Shown here: positions 1-10,170 of the stretch, piece after piece
How the letters are laid out: every line of letters starts with the position of its first letter
Position numbering within the stretch: position 1 is the first letter of the stretch
Assembly: GCF_002021815.1 (NCBI RefSeq)
Contig: NZ_CP019952.1
Coordinates: forward strand, 155,001-219,000
Direction of reading: 5' to 3'
Source of the DNA: Pseudomonas parafulva
GTDB taxonomy: Bacteria > Pseudomonadota > Gammaproteobacteria > Pseudomonadales > Pseudomonadaceae
DNA length: 64,000 bases
Notes under the pieces: generated by a model
Seen by the model: the letters and a program-made list of their open reading frames with translations, nothing else
What the model was told of the DNA's origin: nothing
Database searches by the model: none
Position numbers and translations under genes: made by a program

Positions 1-1770
<1,770 letters not shown>

Positions 1771-1903
1771 TAACACCCAAGCAATTTGCTTCTGCAGATT
1801 GCGGTGGTGAAGATGACATGAACCGAAAGTTCGCAACACATCACAAACATCACATATCCGGATTCGCTGGGCTGTCCAACAGGACATTCTGGCTACAGAA
1901 TTT

Positions 1904-2019
1904 CTTGACGACCATAGAGCATTGGAACCACCTGATCCCATCCCGAACTCAGTAGTGAAACGATGCATCGCCGATGGTAGTGTGGGGTTTCCCCATGTGA
2001 GAGTAGGTCATCGTCAAGA
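1904..2019 (+). rRNA. 5S ribosomal RNA, first copy
   Basis: Typical Pseudomonas 5S sequence with the conserved CCATCCCGAACTCAG and GATGGTAGTGTGGGG segments. The terminal stem is visible: CTTGACGA at 1904-1911 pairs with TCGTCAAG at 2011-2018. It lies about 130 bp after the 23S end and is followed by its own terminator. It differs from the second copy at one base in the loop (CAGTAGTG here, CAGCAGTG in copy 2). Confidence 0.96.
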
Positions 2020-2029
2020 TTCATTTCGC

Positions 2030-2069
2030 AAAACCCCTATCTGCGCATGCAGGTAGGGGTTTTGTCTTT
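2030..2069 (+). terminator. Intrinsic terminator after the first 5S gene
   Basis: Inverted repeat with arms built on AAAACCCCTA and TAGGGGTTTT, extended through TCTGC/GCAGG, followed by TTGTCTTT. Its position between the two 5S genes suggests that the second copy is a later tandem addition or is reached by read-through. Confidence 0.75.
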
Positions 2070-2126
2070 AAGTAGGAACTACAGAGATTCGCAGGCACGT
2101 CGACGACGGGCCAGCACACAGAATTT

Positions 2127-2242
2127 CTTGACGACCATAGAGCATTGGAACCACCTGATCCCATCCCGAACTCAGCAGTGAAACGATGCATCGCCGATGG
2201 TAGTGTGGGGTTTCCCCATGTGAGAGTAGGTCATCGTCAAGA
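2127..2242 (+). rRNA. 5S ribosomal RNA, second tandem copy
   Basis: Nearly identical to the first copy, with the same terminal stem (CTTGACGA 2127-2134, TCGTCAAG 2234-2241). The identity also covers the upstream ACAGAATTT, so the duplicated unit starts a few bases before the mature RNA. The intervening 107 bp holds only the first terminator and unrelated sequence. Some P. putida rRNA operons carry two 5S genes, so this is probably functional. Confidence 0.96.
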
Positions 2243-2249
2243 TTCAAAC

Positions 2250-2290
2250 AAAAAGCCCCTGTCTGCGTTGCAGACAGGGGCTTTTTCTTT
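2250..2290 (+). terminator. Intrinsic terminator of the rRNA operon
   Basis: Perfect inverted repeat: AAAAGCCCCTGTCTGC pairs with GCAGACAGGGGCTTTT around a GTT loop, followed by a T-rich run. It is a stronger structure than the one after the first 5S gene. Confidence 0.85.
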
Positions 2291-2347
2291 CCGGGTTAAA
2301 CACCCCACATAGCTAGCTTCTGATAAGCGGCTGTCCCGCTGTGCGCT

Positions 2348-4834
2348 TCAGAACTGGTAGCTCACTGTGGCGCTGACATTGCGCTCTTCGCCCATATAGC
2401 AGTAATTCAAGCTGGCACACGAGGTGATGTAGCGCTGATTGGTCAGGTTGTTGGCATTCAGGCGGACATCCAAGCCCTTCAAACCCAGCTTACCCAGGTC
2501 ATAGCCCAACGAGGCATCAACCAATGTGTAGGAAGGCACCTTGCGGCTGTTCTCTGCATCGGCCCAGCTATGCCCCACATACCTCACACCACCGCCCAAT
2601 TTAAGCCCATCGAGCGCGCCTTGCCGGAAGTTGTAGTCGGCCCACAGCGAGACCATTTGCTCCGGGGCCTGGGTGGGCGAATTGCCTTTGTTGTCCAGAC
2701 CGCTGGATACCAGGCTAGGCATCGACTTCGAGTACTCGATGTCGGTGTAGGTATAGCCACCCAGCAGTTTCAGATTATCAGTAACCTGCACATGCGCTTC
2801 GAGCTCCAACCCTTGTGAGCGCACTTGACCAACAGGCCTGTAGAAGTCTTCGTCAGGTTGTTTGGAAGCCAGGTTCTCCTGCTCGATACGGAACACTGAA
2901 GCGGTATACAGGTTGTCGCTACCAGGTGGCTGATACTTGATGCCGGCTTCCCACTGTGTGCCCTCGGTAGGAGCGAGCGGTTTTCCGTCTTGATCGGACA
3001 CGGTATTCGGGTTGAAGGACTCGGAATAGCTCACATACGGCGCCAGGCCATTCTCGAAGAGATAGAGCACCCCAGCGCGAGTCGTGAAGTTGGACCGCTT
3101 GTCACTGACCCTGGTATCGGTATCGCGATTGTCCTCTGATACCTTGACCCAGTCCTGGCGCAGGCCCAGTGAGAAGCGCCATTGATCCAGCTCCACCAGA
3201 TCCTGCAGATAGACCCCCGTCTGTTGCAACCGGCGTTGGTATCGGTTTTCACCAAGCACCCGCAGGTTGCCGTTACCATACTGCGGGTTAGCCGCATCCA
3301 GGGGGTCTACAGTGCCATAGCGCCACGAGACATCGGCTTTGCGACGCTGGTAATCCGTACCCAGCAGCAGGGTGTGCTTGGCGATGCCGGTGAAGAATTC
3401 AGCCTGGACCATGTTGTCGATGATGTAGGAGTGCAGCCGCTCATCACCCCCGGTGTAGGCTCGGGTCAGTACGGTACCGTCGGCATCTGCCCAACCTGCC
3501 GAGTACACTTGGTCCATCGACACGTCCGAGTCCTGGTAGCGGAAGTTCTGCCGCGCGGTAAATACATCGTTGAATCGATGCTCGAACTGATAACTGAACG
3601 ACTGCTGGGTGCGCTCGTAGTTATCGATGCCCGGCTCCCCTTCGAAGAAGTGATCCGACAGGCGTACCCCATTACGCTTACTCAGCATTCCGTTTGCAGG
3701 GTTGCCACCGTGATAGCCCCCGTTTGGATCATGCTGCAGGTAGGCTTGCAGGGTCAGCGATGTGTCTTCGCTGAAGTCGATGCTAAGCGACGGGGCGATG
3801 GCGTAGCGTTCTTCCTTGTTGTGATCGAACTGCGTATCCGAAGCGTCTGCCAAACCGGTCAGACGGTAGGCAATACGCTCGTCTGCATCCAATGGGCCGC
3901 TGGTGTCGAAGCCCAGCCCGCGCTGACCTTGCGTGCCGACCGATGCTTGAACTTGATGAAAAGCGGTGAACACGGGTTTCTTGGTGGTCAGTGCGACCAA
4001 TCCACCCGGAGAGCTACGGCCATACAGGACCGAAGAGGGCCCTTTCAAGACATCGATCCGCTCCAGGAAATAGGGGTCGACCTGCATCGTGCTGTAGGTG
4101 CCGTTGTCCCCCATGGACTTGAGGCCGTCTACATAGATGTTATCCACCGAGCCATCGTTGAAGCCTCGCATGGCCACGTAGTCATACCGGTGCGTCGCAC
4201 CATAGGGGTTGGTCATCACGCCTGGGGTATAGCGCATGGCCTGTGCGACGGTTTGAGAGCCTTGGTCGTCGATCTGTTGCCGGGTTACCACCGAAACCGA
4301 TTGAGACGTCTCGACCAATGCCAGGCTGCTTTTAGTGGCGACCTGGCTATGGGTGGCGTTATAACCCTCCATGCTCCCCAAGGCATTGCCAAGGGTGAAG
4401 CCTCGAATATCCGTATCGGGTAACGCCAGCGCTGCCTCCGCTGGCTGGGCCTGTACGATGAAGGTCCGGTTTCCTTGGTTCACTGCTGTCAGACCGCTTC
4501 CAGCCAGCAGAACCCCCAGCGCCTGCTCAGCTGAGTACTGTCCATGAAGGCCTTTGGACTGCAATCCTTGAGTGAGTGCCGGTGTACTGGAAAGCGTAAT
4601 GCCCGCTTGACGGGCAAATTGATTGAGCACTTCATCCAGGGGACCAGGCGCAATGGCATAGGTCGAGCTGACCTGCGAGGCATCAGCGGCGAGTGTCATG
4701 CCAGGCACCATGGCCAATCCAAGCGCCGTCCCCAGCAAGGCAGCGCGGATGGCATTGCTCAGCAAATCTGAGTGCAAGACAGGTCGAAAATCATTCGCGC
4801 CAAAGGCGTACAGTTTTACCCGGTTGGTTGACAT
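2348..4834 (-). CDS. foxA: TonB-dependent ferrisiderophore receptor with N-terminal signalling domain (ferrioxamine-type)
   Basis: Outer-membrane receptor of 828 residues that imports a ferric siderophore with energy from TonB. A signal peptide ends near residue 50 (LAA/DAS). Residues about 58-128 form the STN (secretin/TonB short N-terminal) domain, which passes the ligand signal to an anti-sigma factor. The plug spans roughly 165-280, with the conserved IDVLKGPSSVLYGRSSPGG. A beta-barrel follows and ends in the terminal Phe expected for outer-membrane insertion. The gene is preceded by an anti-sigma and a sigma gene in the order foxI-foxR-foxA. The ferrioxamine assignment rests on resemblance of the plug to FoxA and on the locus, so substrate specificity is inferred. 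The 99-bp gap to foxR should hold the sigma-dependent promoter, but I could not place it confidently. The ribosome-binding site is weak. Confidence 0.93.
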   Translation of the reverse strand: MSTNRVKLYAFGANDFRPVLHSDLLSNAIRAALLGTALGLAMVPGMTLAADASQVSSTYAIAPGPLDEVLNQFARQAGITLSSTPALTQGLQSKGLHGQYSAEQALGVLLAGSGLTAVNQGNRTFIVQAQPAEAALALPDTDIRGFTLGNALGSMEGYNATHSQVATKSSLALVETSQSVSVVTRQQIDDQGSQTVAQAMRYTPGVMTNPYGATHRYDYVAMRGFNDGSVDNIYVDGLKSMGDNGTYSTMQVDPYFLERIDVLKGPSSVLYGRSSPGGLVALTTKKPVFTAFHQVQASVGTQGQRGLGFDTSGPLDADERIAYRLTGLADASDTQFDHNKEERYAIAPSLSIDFSEDTSLTLQAYLQHDPNGGYHGGNPANGMLSKRNGVRLSDHFFEGEPGIDNYERTQQSFSYQFEHRFNDVFTARQNFRYQDSDVSMDQVYSAGWADADGTVLTRAYTGGDERLHSYIIDNMVQAEFFTGIAKHTLLLGTDYQRRKADVSWRYGTVDPLDAANPQYGNGNLRVLGENRYQRRLQQTGVYLQDLVELDQWRFSLGLRQDWVKVSEDNRDTDTRVSDKRSNFTTRAGVLYLFENGLAPYVSYSESFNPNTVSDQDGKPLAPTEGTQWEAGIKYQPPGSDNLYTASVFRIEQENLASKQPDEDFYRPVGQVRSQGLELEAHVQVTDNLKLLGGYTYTDIEYSKSMPSLVSSGLDNKGNSPTQAPEQMVSLWADYNFRQGALDGLKLGGGVRYVGHSWADAENSRKVPSYTLVDASLGYDLGKLGLKGLDVRLNANNLTNQRYITSCASLNYCYMGEERNVSATVSYQF

Positions 4835-4933
4835 GAAAGCGTCCGTAAAGTGTGCAGGAGATTCTTCTCACTGATCTAGCCGGATGCGCGGCCAAAACCC
4901 GACACATTAGAATCAGGCCTTGTTGATCAAAGA

Positions 4934-5917
4934 CTAGGCATGGCCCAGCGCCTCCACGCGCACCCACCATCGCGTCAACTGACGGACTTGAACGGGAAGC
5001 GTGGTAGGCAGCAATTGCAGCAGTTGCTCTGGATCCTGAAGGCGAAATACCCCGGACAAGCGAAGCTCAGCAATGTCATCGCTGCAGGTGAGATAACCCC
5101 GGCGGTATCGGCTGATCTGCGTCAGGAAATCCCTGAGCAGCATGTTCTTGCCGACGATAAGGCCTTCGGTCCAGGCCATCGCGTCAATCCCTGAAGGCGC
5201 CACGTGCTCGGCACCAGTGGCGGTGACGCGCCATTCTCTACCTGGCTCGAGCCATTGGATCAGGCCGGTGCCCTGCCTGCGGGTGAATACCCGCCCCTCG
5301 CTGACGACCACCCGCAGGCAATCGTCCTCCACACGCCCCACGAAGCGCCCCCCGACGGTCTGCAACGATGCGGTACTGGTGCGCAGCGTGACTGGCGCTT
5401 GTCCAGGACCTGCCTGTCGACAGTCCAGCATGACCTCCCCACGCTTGAGGTCGATCGCCAATTGCTGCCTGGTGAAGGCCACGTCCACGGCACTGCGGGT
5501 GTTGAGTTGTAATCGAGAGCCGTCGGGTAATGTCACGTGTCTGCGCTCGCCCGTGGCTGTCGCGTAGTCGGATGACCAGGCCTGCACCACACTCAAGTCC
5601 TTGCTCAGCCATGCAGCCGATCCGAACAGGGCAACGGTGCCCAGCAGCTTCAACGCCTGCCGCCGCTCAAGGCGGCGATGACTGGCCTCCAGTGTCTGCA
5701 GTGCAACCCCCGCAGCGGGCACGTGGCGCAGGTCCAAGTCCTGGTCCAAGTGCAGGACGCGCTGCCAGGCCAGCTCATGGGCCGCAGCCTCGGCCCGCCA
5801 CTGCGCGATGCGTTCGTTTAGAGCCGGGTCTTCGCTGTGGCGGAGTTTCAGCATCCACTGGATTGCCTGTCTGACTGTCTTGGCGTCTGGATGAGGGCTA
5901 GGCATAAACGGTGACAT
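4934..5917 (-). CDS. foxR: FecR-type anti-sigma factor / sigma regulator
   Basis: Inner-membrane protein of 327 residues that holds the partner ECF sigma factor and activates it when the receptor is loaded. The cytoplasmic N-terminal part (about 1-85) has the DUF4880-like helical, Trp-rich pattern. A single membrane segment lies at about 89-105. The periplasmic FecR domain begins near 118, with the family motif VTLPDGSRLQLNTRSAVDV, and the C-terminal part should contact the receptor's STN domain. The start codon overlaps the stop of the sigma gene by one base (TAATG), so the two are translationally coupled. The family is clear; the fox name follows from the neighbouring receptor. Confidence 0.92.
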   Translation of the reverse strand: MSPFMPSPHPDAKTVRQAIQWMLKLRHSEDPALNERIAQWRAEAAAHELAWQRVLHLDQDLDLRHVPAAGVALQTLEASHRRLERRQALKLLGTVALFGSAAWLSKDLSVVQAWSSDYATATGERRHVTLPDGSRLQLNTRSAVDVAFTRQQLAIDLKRGEVMLDCRQAGPGQAPVTLRTSTASLQTVGGRFVGRVEDDCLRVVVSEGRVFTRRQGTGLIQWLEPGREWRVTATGAEHVAPSGIDAMAWTEGLIVGKNMLLRDFLTQISRYRRGYLTCSDDIAELRLSGVFRLQDPEQLLQLLPTTLPVQVRQLTRWWVRVEALGHA

Positions 5918-6414
5918 TACGCTTCATAGCGCAGCAGGTAGCAATGATAAAGCGCGTCGGCAATGTAGCGCTCCACCGTTCTCACCGATACGCCCATCTG
6001 CTGTGCAATTTCCTGATAGCGCAAGCCTTCACATTGGGCTAGCAAGAAAGCAGTGCGCACCTTTGGCTTGAGGCCATCGAGCATTTTGGCGATACGTTCT
6101 AGTAGCTCCAGTAACAGCTCGCGGGTCTCAACATCGGGGGTGTTAGCCTCAGGCACCAGCGCCAGCGCTTCCAGATAGGCTTTATGCAGTTCCTCTCGAC
6201 GCCAATGGTCGATGATCAACCCGCGCGCCACCGTGCGCAGAAACGCCCTGGGCTGCTGTATCTGCAGATGCTCGCGGCGTTGCAACAGCCGCATGAAAGT
6301 ATCCTGAGCTACGTCAGCAGCGTCGGCCGCATTGCCAAGCCTGTGGCGCAGCCAGGTGTGCAGCCAGCCATGATGAGCGCTGTAGAGGTTTTGCACGAGA
6401 TCGTTGCTAGGCAT
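5917..6414 (-). CDS. foxI: ECF sigma factor, FecI type (iron starvation)
   Basis: RNA polymerase sigma factor of 165 residues with region 2 in the first half (DAADVAQDTFMRLLQ) and region 4 at the C-terminus (RYQEIAQQMGVSVRTVERYI, a helix-turn-helix). This is the length and layout of FecI/PvdS-family sigmas. It heads a three-gene iron-uptake cluster and should direct transcription of the receptor gene when the receptor binds its siderophore. A Fur-box-like sequence lies 22-47 bases upstream of the start, so the gene is probably repressed by Fur with iron. No clear Shine-Dalgarno sequence precedes the ATG. Confidence 0.93.
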   Translation of the reverse strand: MPSNDLVQNLYSAHHGWLHTWLRHRLGNAADAADVAQDTFMRLLQRREHLQIQQPRAFLRTVARGLIIDHWRREELHKAYLEALALVPEANTPDVETRELLLELLERIAKMLDGLKPKVRTAFLLAQCEGLRYQEIAQQMGVSVRTVERYIADALYHCYLLRYEA

Positions 6415-6436
6415 GTGACACAGCTGTCGGGGCTTA

Positions 6437-6459
6437 AATGATAATTAGTCTCATTGTTT
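6437..6459 (-). promoter_or_regulatory. Candidate Fur box upstream of foxI
   Basis: Read on the minus strand, the sequence contains AATGAGACTAATTATCATT, close to the 19-bp Fur consensus GATAATGATAATCATTATC. It overlaps the likely promoter and lies just before the sigma gene. Fur control of such sigma genes is well established in Pseudomonas; binding at this site is inferred. Confidence 0.65.
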
Positions 6460-6505
6460 CGCCCGGCGCGAGATTTTGCAACCTACCTGTCGATACCCAC
6501 ACCAT

Positions 6506-7195
6506 TCAGTAGGGTCGCTGGCTGTCCAAATACCTTCGAATGGTCACAGCTGCGCTGTTGAGGTGATGCTCCAATACCGCAATCGCATCGTTCACACGTT
6601 TGGCACTGGCAGCATCGACCAAGGCTGTGTGATCGTCCTGGGTGAGCTTGCCCAGGCCCATCGACGAAAGATGAAAGCGCAGAAACCGCTCCTCCTGCAT
6701 CAATTCGGCATCGATCAAGCGCAGCAGTTTCTGGTTTGCTGCTTTGCTATACAGCAACATGTGAAGCTCACGATTAAGGCGAGCGATCTCGGCATGTCGC
6801 GTCTCGTTTTCCAGTTGCTGGATACAACTGCGGGCCTTGGCGATGTCCTGAGCCGTCAGAAACGGAATGGATTGGCGCAACGCCTCGCTCTCGAGCAGAA
6901 CACGCAAGTCGTAGGCATCTGCCGCATCCTCGCCGATCAGCGGCGCGACGACTGCGCCCTTGTGAAGCTCCACGTTCAACAGTGACTGCGCCTCCAGTTG
7001 ACGCAACGCCTCACGCACGGGCATACGGCTGACGCCATAAAGTGTCGCCAATTCCTGTTGTCTGATTGCCGTTCCGGGAGGCAAACGACCCTCGAGAATG
7101 GCACTGCGCACGCGTTCTTCAATAACGCCGCGGGCCAGATGTGGCAGCAACTGTTCACTGTTCAACACGCTGCTCAGTTTGATTTTGTCGGCCAC
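6506..7195 (-). CDS. GntR-family transcriptional regulator (FCD/FadR subfamily)
   Basis: Regulator of 229 residues. The N-terminal winged helix-turn-helix spans about 20-85 and has the family pattern LPPGTAIRQQELATLYGVSRMPVREALRQLE. The C-terminal part is an all-helical FCD ligand-binding domain with His residues suited to metal or acid binding (RLNRELHMLLY, HLNSAA). It starts with GTG. It is divergent from lapG, and a perfect palindrome typical of this subfamily lies between the two genes. No metabolic partner genes are adjacent, so ligand and targets are unknown. It could control itself, and possibly lapG-lapD. Confidence 0.9.
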   Translation of the reverse strand: MADKIKLSSVLNSEQLLPHLARGVIEERVRSAILEGRLPPGTAIRQQELATLYGVSRMPVREALRQLEAQSLLNVELHKGAVVAPLIGEDAADAYDLRVLLESEALRQSIPFLTAQDIAKARSCIQQLENETRHAEIARLNRELHMLLYSKAANQKLLRLIDAELMQEERFLRFHLSSMGLGKLTQDDHTALVDAASAKRVNDAIAVLEHHLNSAAVTIRRYLDSQRPY

Positions 7196-7224
7196 GCAAC
7201 GCCTGCCTTAAACGATTACCAAAG

Positions 7225-7234
7225 TTGGATCCAA
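7225..7234. promoter_or_regulatory. Palindrome TTGGATCCAA, candidate GntR operator
   Basis: A perfect 10-bp palindrome in the divergent region between the GntR regulator gene and lapG, 30 bp from the regulator's start. FCD-type GntR regulators commonly bind short TTG-N4-CAA palindromes like this one. Autoregulation is the simplest reading. Confidence 0.5.
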
Positions 7235-7336
7235 TGACACAGTTATAGCTGTATGACGTGTCAAATGCCGGCTTCTACAGAGCCATGCCCCAGGGCGCGG
7301 CTATGGTGGATGAAGTTGCTTTGCAAAGGAAGTGAC

Positions 7337-8158
7337 ATGACCCGCGCGGCAAGCGTTGATGCGGCGGACGCCGACCGGGAGGCCGATGATCGCGATGTGC
7401 CATTGTCTTTTGCGGTGTCAGGCCGCACCATCGCTTCTTTCGACTGGCCTGGACAGGGCTTGGCAGTGGCGATCACCCCGATGCTCAAAACCGTGCTGCA
7501 CCGAGTTGCCCTGGCTGCGCTGCTGGGTGGCCTGCTGCTGGGCGGTTTGCATGCCGACTGGGATTTCGCCCAGATCAGTCGCAAGTCGCAAGCGCTGTAC
7601 GGGCCCTTGGGGGAGGGCAAAGCGCGGATCGATGCCTGGCAAAACCTCATGGCCACCCAGAAGCAGGGGACAGAGCTTGAGCGTCTGCAGGTGGTCAACC
7701 GGTTCTTTAACCAACAATTGCGCTACGTCGAGGATATCGATCTATGGCACGAGGTCGATTACTGGGCAACGCCGGTCCAAGCACTGATAAAAGGGGCTGG
7801 CGATTGCGAGGATTACGCTATCGCCAAGTACTTCAGCCTCAGGCGCATGGGCATCCCCAGCGAGAAATTGCGGATCACATACGTCAAGGCCTTGCGACAG
7901 AACCGGGCACACATGGTACTGACTTATTATTCAACGCCCCAGGCGCAGCCGTTGGTGCTCGACAGCCTGATGGACGCGATCAAGCCAGCCAGCCAGCGTC
8001 CCGACCTGTTGCCCGTCTATGCCTTCAACGGTGAAGGCCTATGGCTGACAGGCGCCGCTGGCAACAAGAAAGTGGGCGACACCAAGCGCTTGTCGCGCTG
8101 GCAGGACCTATTGAAAAAAATGCAGGCCGAAGGCTTCCCGGCCGAGCCGGTTTACTGA
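7337..8158 (+). CDS. lapG: LapG, periplasmic calcium-dependent cysteine protease that releases LapA
   Basis: Transglutaminase-like cysteine proteinase (BTLCP family) that cuts the N-terminus of LapA and frees the adhesin from the cell. The catalytic triad is visible as Cys157 (GAGDCEDYAI), His192 (NRAHMVL) and Asp209 (VLDSL), counted from the start used here. A hydrophobic export segment at about 52-71 precedes HADWDF, the usual beginning of the mature protein. The start is uncertain. ATG 7337 has the best ribosome-binding site (AAGGAAG at 7326-7332). ATG 7481 would put the signal peptide at the very N-terminus, and the frame is open back to 7253. lapD follows 10 bp later, so the two form an operon. 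The family call is firm. Confidence 0.94.
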   Translation: MTRAASVDAADADREADDRDVPLSFAVSGRTIASFDWPGQGLAVAITPMLKTVLHRVALAALLGGLLLGGLHADWDFAQISRKSQALYGPLGEGKARIDAWQNLMATQKQGTELERLQVVNRFFNQQLRYVEDIDLWHEVDYWATPVQALIKGAGDCEDYAIAKYFSLRRMGIPSEKLRITYVKALRQNRAHMVLTYYSTPQAQPLVLDSLMDAIKPASQRPDLLPVYAFNGEGLWLTGAAGNKKVGDTKRLSRWQDLLKKMQAEGFPAEPVY

Positions 8159-8168
8159 AGGAGCACAG

Positions 8169-10127
8169 ATGTCACTGTTCAAACAATTGCTGTTGGCTAT
8201 TTGCCTGTTCCTGGTAGTGGCGTTCACCGGCAGTTTCATGGTCAGCCTGGAGAGTTCGCGAAGCCAGTATGTCAACCAGCTGCGCTCGCATGCACAGGAT
8301 GCAGCCACTGCGCTGGCCCTGTCGCTTACGCCCAATATCGATGACCCTGCCATGGTCGAGCTGATGGTGAGTTCGATCTTCGACAGTGGCTACTACGCCA
8401 GTATCAAGGTGGTGGACCTGGCTTCCAATACGGTGCTCGTCGAGCGCCATGCCGAACCCGACCCTGGGGGCGTACCCCGTTGGTTCGTTCACCTGATCGG
8501 CTTGGAAGCTGCCGGCGGTGATGCGTTGGTCAGCCGTGGCTGGCAGCAGGCGGCACGCGTCGAGGTCATCAGCCACCCCATGTTCGCCATTGCCAAGCTC
8601 TGGCAAAGCGCGCTGGGCAGCCTGGGCTGGCTACTGCTCTGTGGTGCTGCCAGCGCTATCCTGGGCGCGTTGCTGCTGCGCCGGCAGCTCAAGCCGCTGG
8701 ATTACATGGTCGAACAGTCCCATGCCATCGCCAGGCGTGAATTCCTGAGCCTGCCTGAACTGCCCCGCACGCCCGAGCTCAGGCGCGTTGTCCAGGCCAT
8801 GAACCAGATGGTGGAAAAGCTCAAGGCACTGTTCACCGAGCAGGCCGAGCGCAGCGAGCGGTTACGCGCCGAGTCCTACCAAGACACCTTGACCGGCCTG
8901 TCCAACCGTCGCTATTTCGAAATGCAGCTCAATGCTCGGGTCAGCAACCTTGAGGAAGCACGGGCAGGCTACCTGTTGTTGCTTCGGGTTCAAGGCCTGG
9001 CGGGCCTCAACGCGCGTCTAGGTGGCCAGCGCACGGATCAGTTGCTGCAGGCGGTTGGTGAGCAATTGCGCCGCGCCTGCGCGAGCTTCCCGGAAACCAA
9101 CGACCTGATTTCCCGCAGCCGTGGTGGGGAATTCGCCGTGCTGGCACCTGGTATGGTGCATGAAGAAGCCATACAGCTGGCCCAGGCGCTCGAGGCCACG
9201 CTGCAGAGCCTGCATGAGACGGGCGCTACCGATATTCAACCGGTGGCCTGCATCGGCTTGGCCCCCTTCAGCCCGGGCGACGCTCCCCCAGCCCTACTCA
9301 AACTGGCTGATGAGGCCCTGGCACGCGCGGAGAACCAGCCAACCCCAGGTTGGGTCTGCCTGGAGCAAGGCGTCGCTGCCGTGGCTGCCGACAGCCAGCA
9401 CGACTGGCATGAGCGCCTTGACCAGGCCTTCACCAACGGCCACTTCGAGCTGTTCTTCCAGCCGGTGGTCGATTGTGCAACTGCCCAGCATGTGCTGCAC
9501 CACAAGGTGATATCCCGCCTGAAGGATCGACAAGGCGAGGCGCTGCCAGCCGGTCGATTCCTCCCTTGGCTCGAGCGCTTTGGCTGGATGCCAAGGCTGG
9601 ACCTTCTGGTGCTGCAGAAGGTGCTGGCGCACATGCGTGGCCACGACCAGGTGCTGGCGCTGAACCTCTCCGCCGCTACCTTGGCGGACGCCCAGGCTCT
9701 GCACCGCATTTTCGAACTGCTCAGCCAGAACATCGCTCTCGGATCGCGTTTGGTGTTCGAAATCGGAGAAGAGCAGCTACCAGACCAGCCGGCGTTGGAG
9801 AAACTGACCCGAAGGCTGCATAGCCTTGGCTTCGGCCTGGCACTGCAACGGTTTGGCGGGCGCTTCAGCATGATCGGCAACCTGTCCCACCTTGGGTTGG
9901 CCTACCTGAAGATTGATGGCAGCTACATCCGCAACATCGACCATGAGCAGCATAAGCGTTTGTTCATCGAGGCGATCCAGCGTGCCGCACACAGCATCGA
10001 CCTGCCCCTGGTGGCCGAACGCGTGGAAACCGAAGGCGAGCGCGCAGTGCTCTGCGAAATGGGTGTAGGGGGGATTCAGGGGCAGTTGGTGGGTGAACCT
10101 GCCCCTTGGGCGCACCATAAGCGCTGA
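8169..10127 (+). CDS. lapD: LapD, inner-membrane c-di-GMP receptor that sequesters LapG
   Basis: Protein of 652 residues with a membrane segment at 6-27, a periplasmic output domain at about 28-148, a second membrane segment at about 150-170, HAMP at about 171-222, a GGDEF-like domain at about 235-390 and an EAL-like domain at about 410-645. Both enzyme signatures are degenerate: RGGEF at 318-322 replaces GGDEF, and KVI at 446-448 replaces EAL. It should therefore bind c-di-GMP without making or breaking it. Trp125 in the periplasmic domain (SRGWQQ) corresponds to the residue known to contact LapG in P. fluorescens. A good ribosome-binding site (AAGGAG) precedes the ATG. With c-di-GMP bound, LapD holds LapG and LapA stays on the surface. 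Confidence 0.97.
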   Translation: MSLFKQLLLAICLFLVVAFTGSFMVSLESSRSQYVNQLRSHAQDAATALALSLTPNIDDPAMVELMVSSIFDSGYYASIKVVDLASNTVLVERHAEPDPGGVPRWFVHLIGLEAAGGDALVSRGWQQAARVEVISHPMFAIAKLWQSALGSLGWLLLCGAASAILGALLLRRQLKPLDYMVEQSHAIARREFLSLPELPRTPELRRVVQAMNQMVEKLKALFTEQAERSERLRAESYQDTLTGLSNRRYFEMQLNARVSNLEEARAGYLLLLRVQGLAGLNARLGGQRTDQLLQAVGEQLRRACASFPETNDLISRSRGGEFAVLAPGMVHEEAIQLAQALEATLQSLHETGATDIQPVACIGLAPFSPGDAPPALLKLADEALARAENQPTPGWVCLEQGVAAVAADSQHDWHERLDQAFTNGHFELFFQPVVDCATAQHVLHHKVISRLKDRQGEALPAGRFLPWLERFGWMPRLDLLVLQKVLAHMRGHDQVLALNLSAATLADAQALHRIFELLSQNIALGSRLVFEIGEEQLPDQPALEKLTRRLHSLGFGLALQRFGGRFSMIGNLSHLGLAYLKIDGSYIRNIDHEQHKRLFIEAIQRAAHSIDLPLVAERVETEGERAVLCEMGVGGIQGQLVGEPAPWAHHKR

Positions 10128-10142
10128 CCAACAGTAATGAGG

Positions 10143-10164
10143 GCCCGCACGAGACCGTGCGGGC
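10143..10164. terminator. Bidirectional terminator between lapD and lapC
   Basis: Perfect 9-bp arms GCCCGCACG and CGTGCGGGC around AGAC, in the 43-bp gap between the convergent genes lapD and lapC. There is no strong T-run on the plus side. Confidence 0.6.
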
Positions 10165-10170
10165 ATAGCC

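Noticed and set aside
3182..4423. Plus-strand frame of 413 codons opposite foxA
   Set aside because: Antisense shadow of a clear TonB receptor gene; no ribosome-binding site or domain.
4835..4933. Attempt to place a FecI-type sigma promoter before foxA
   Set aside because: No -35/-10 pair with proper spacing stood out; a promoter must be there but I could not support a position.
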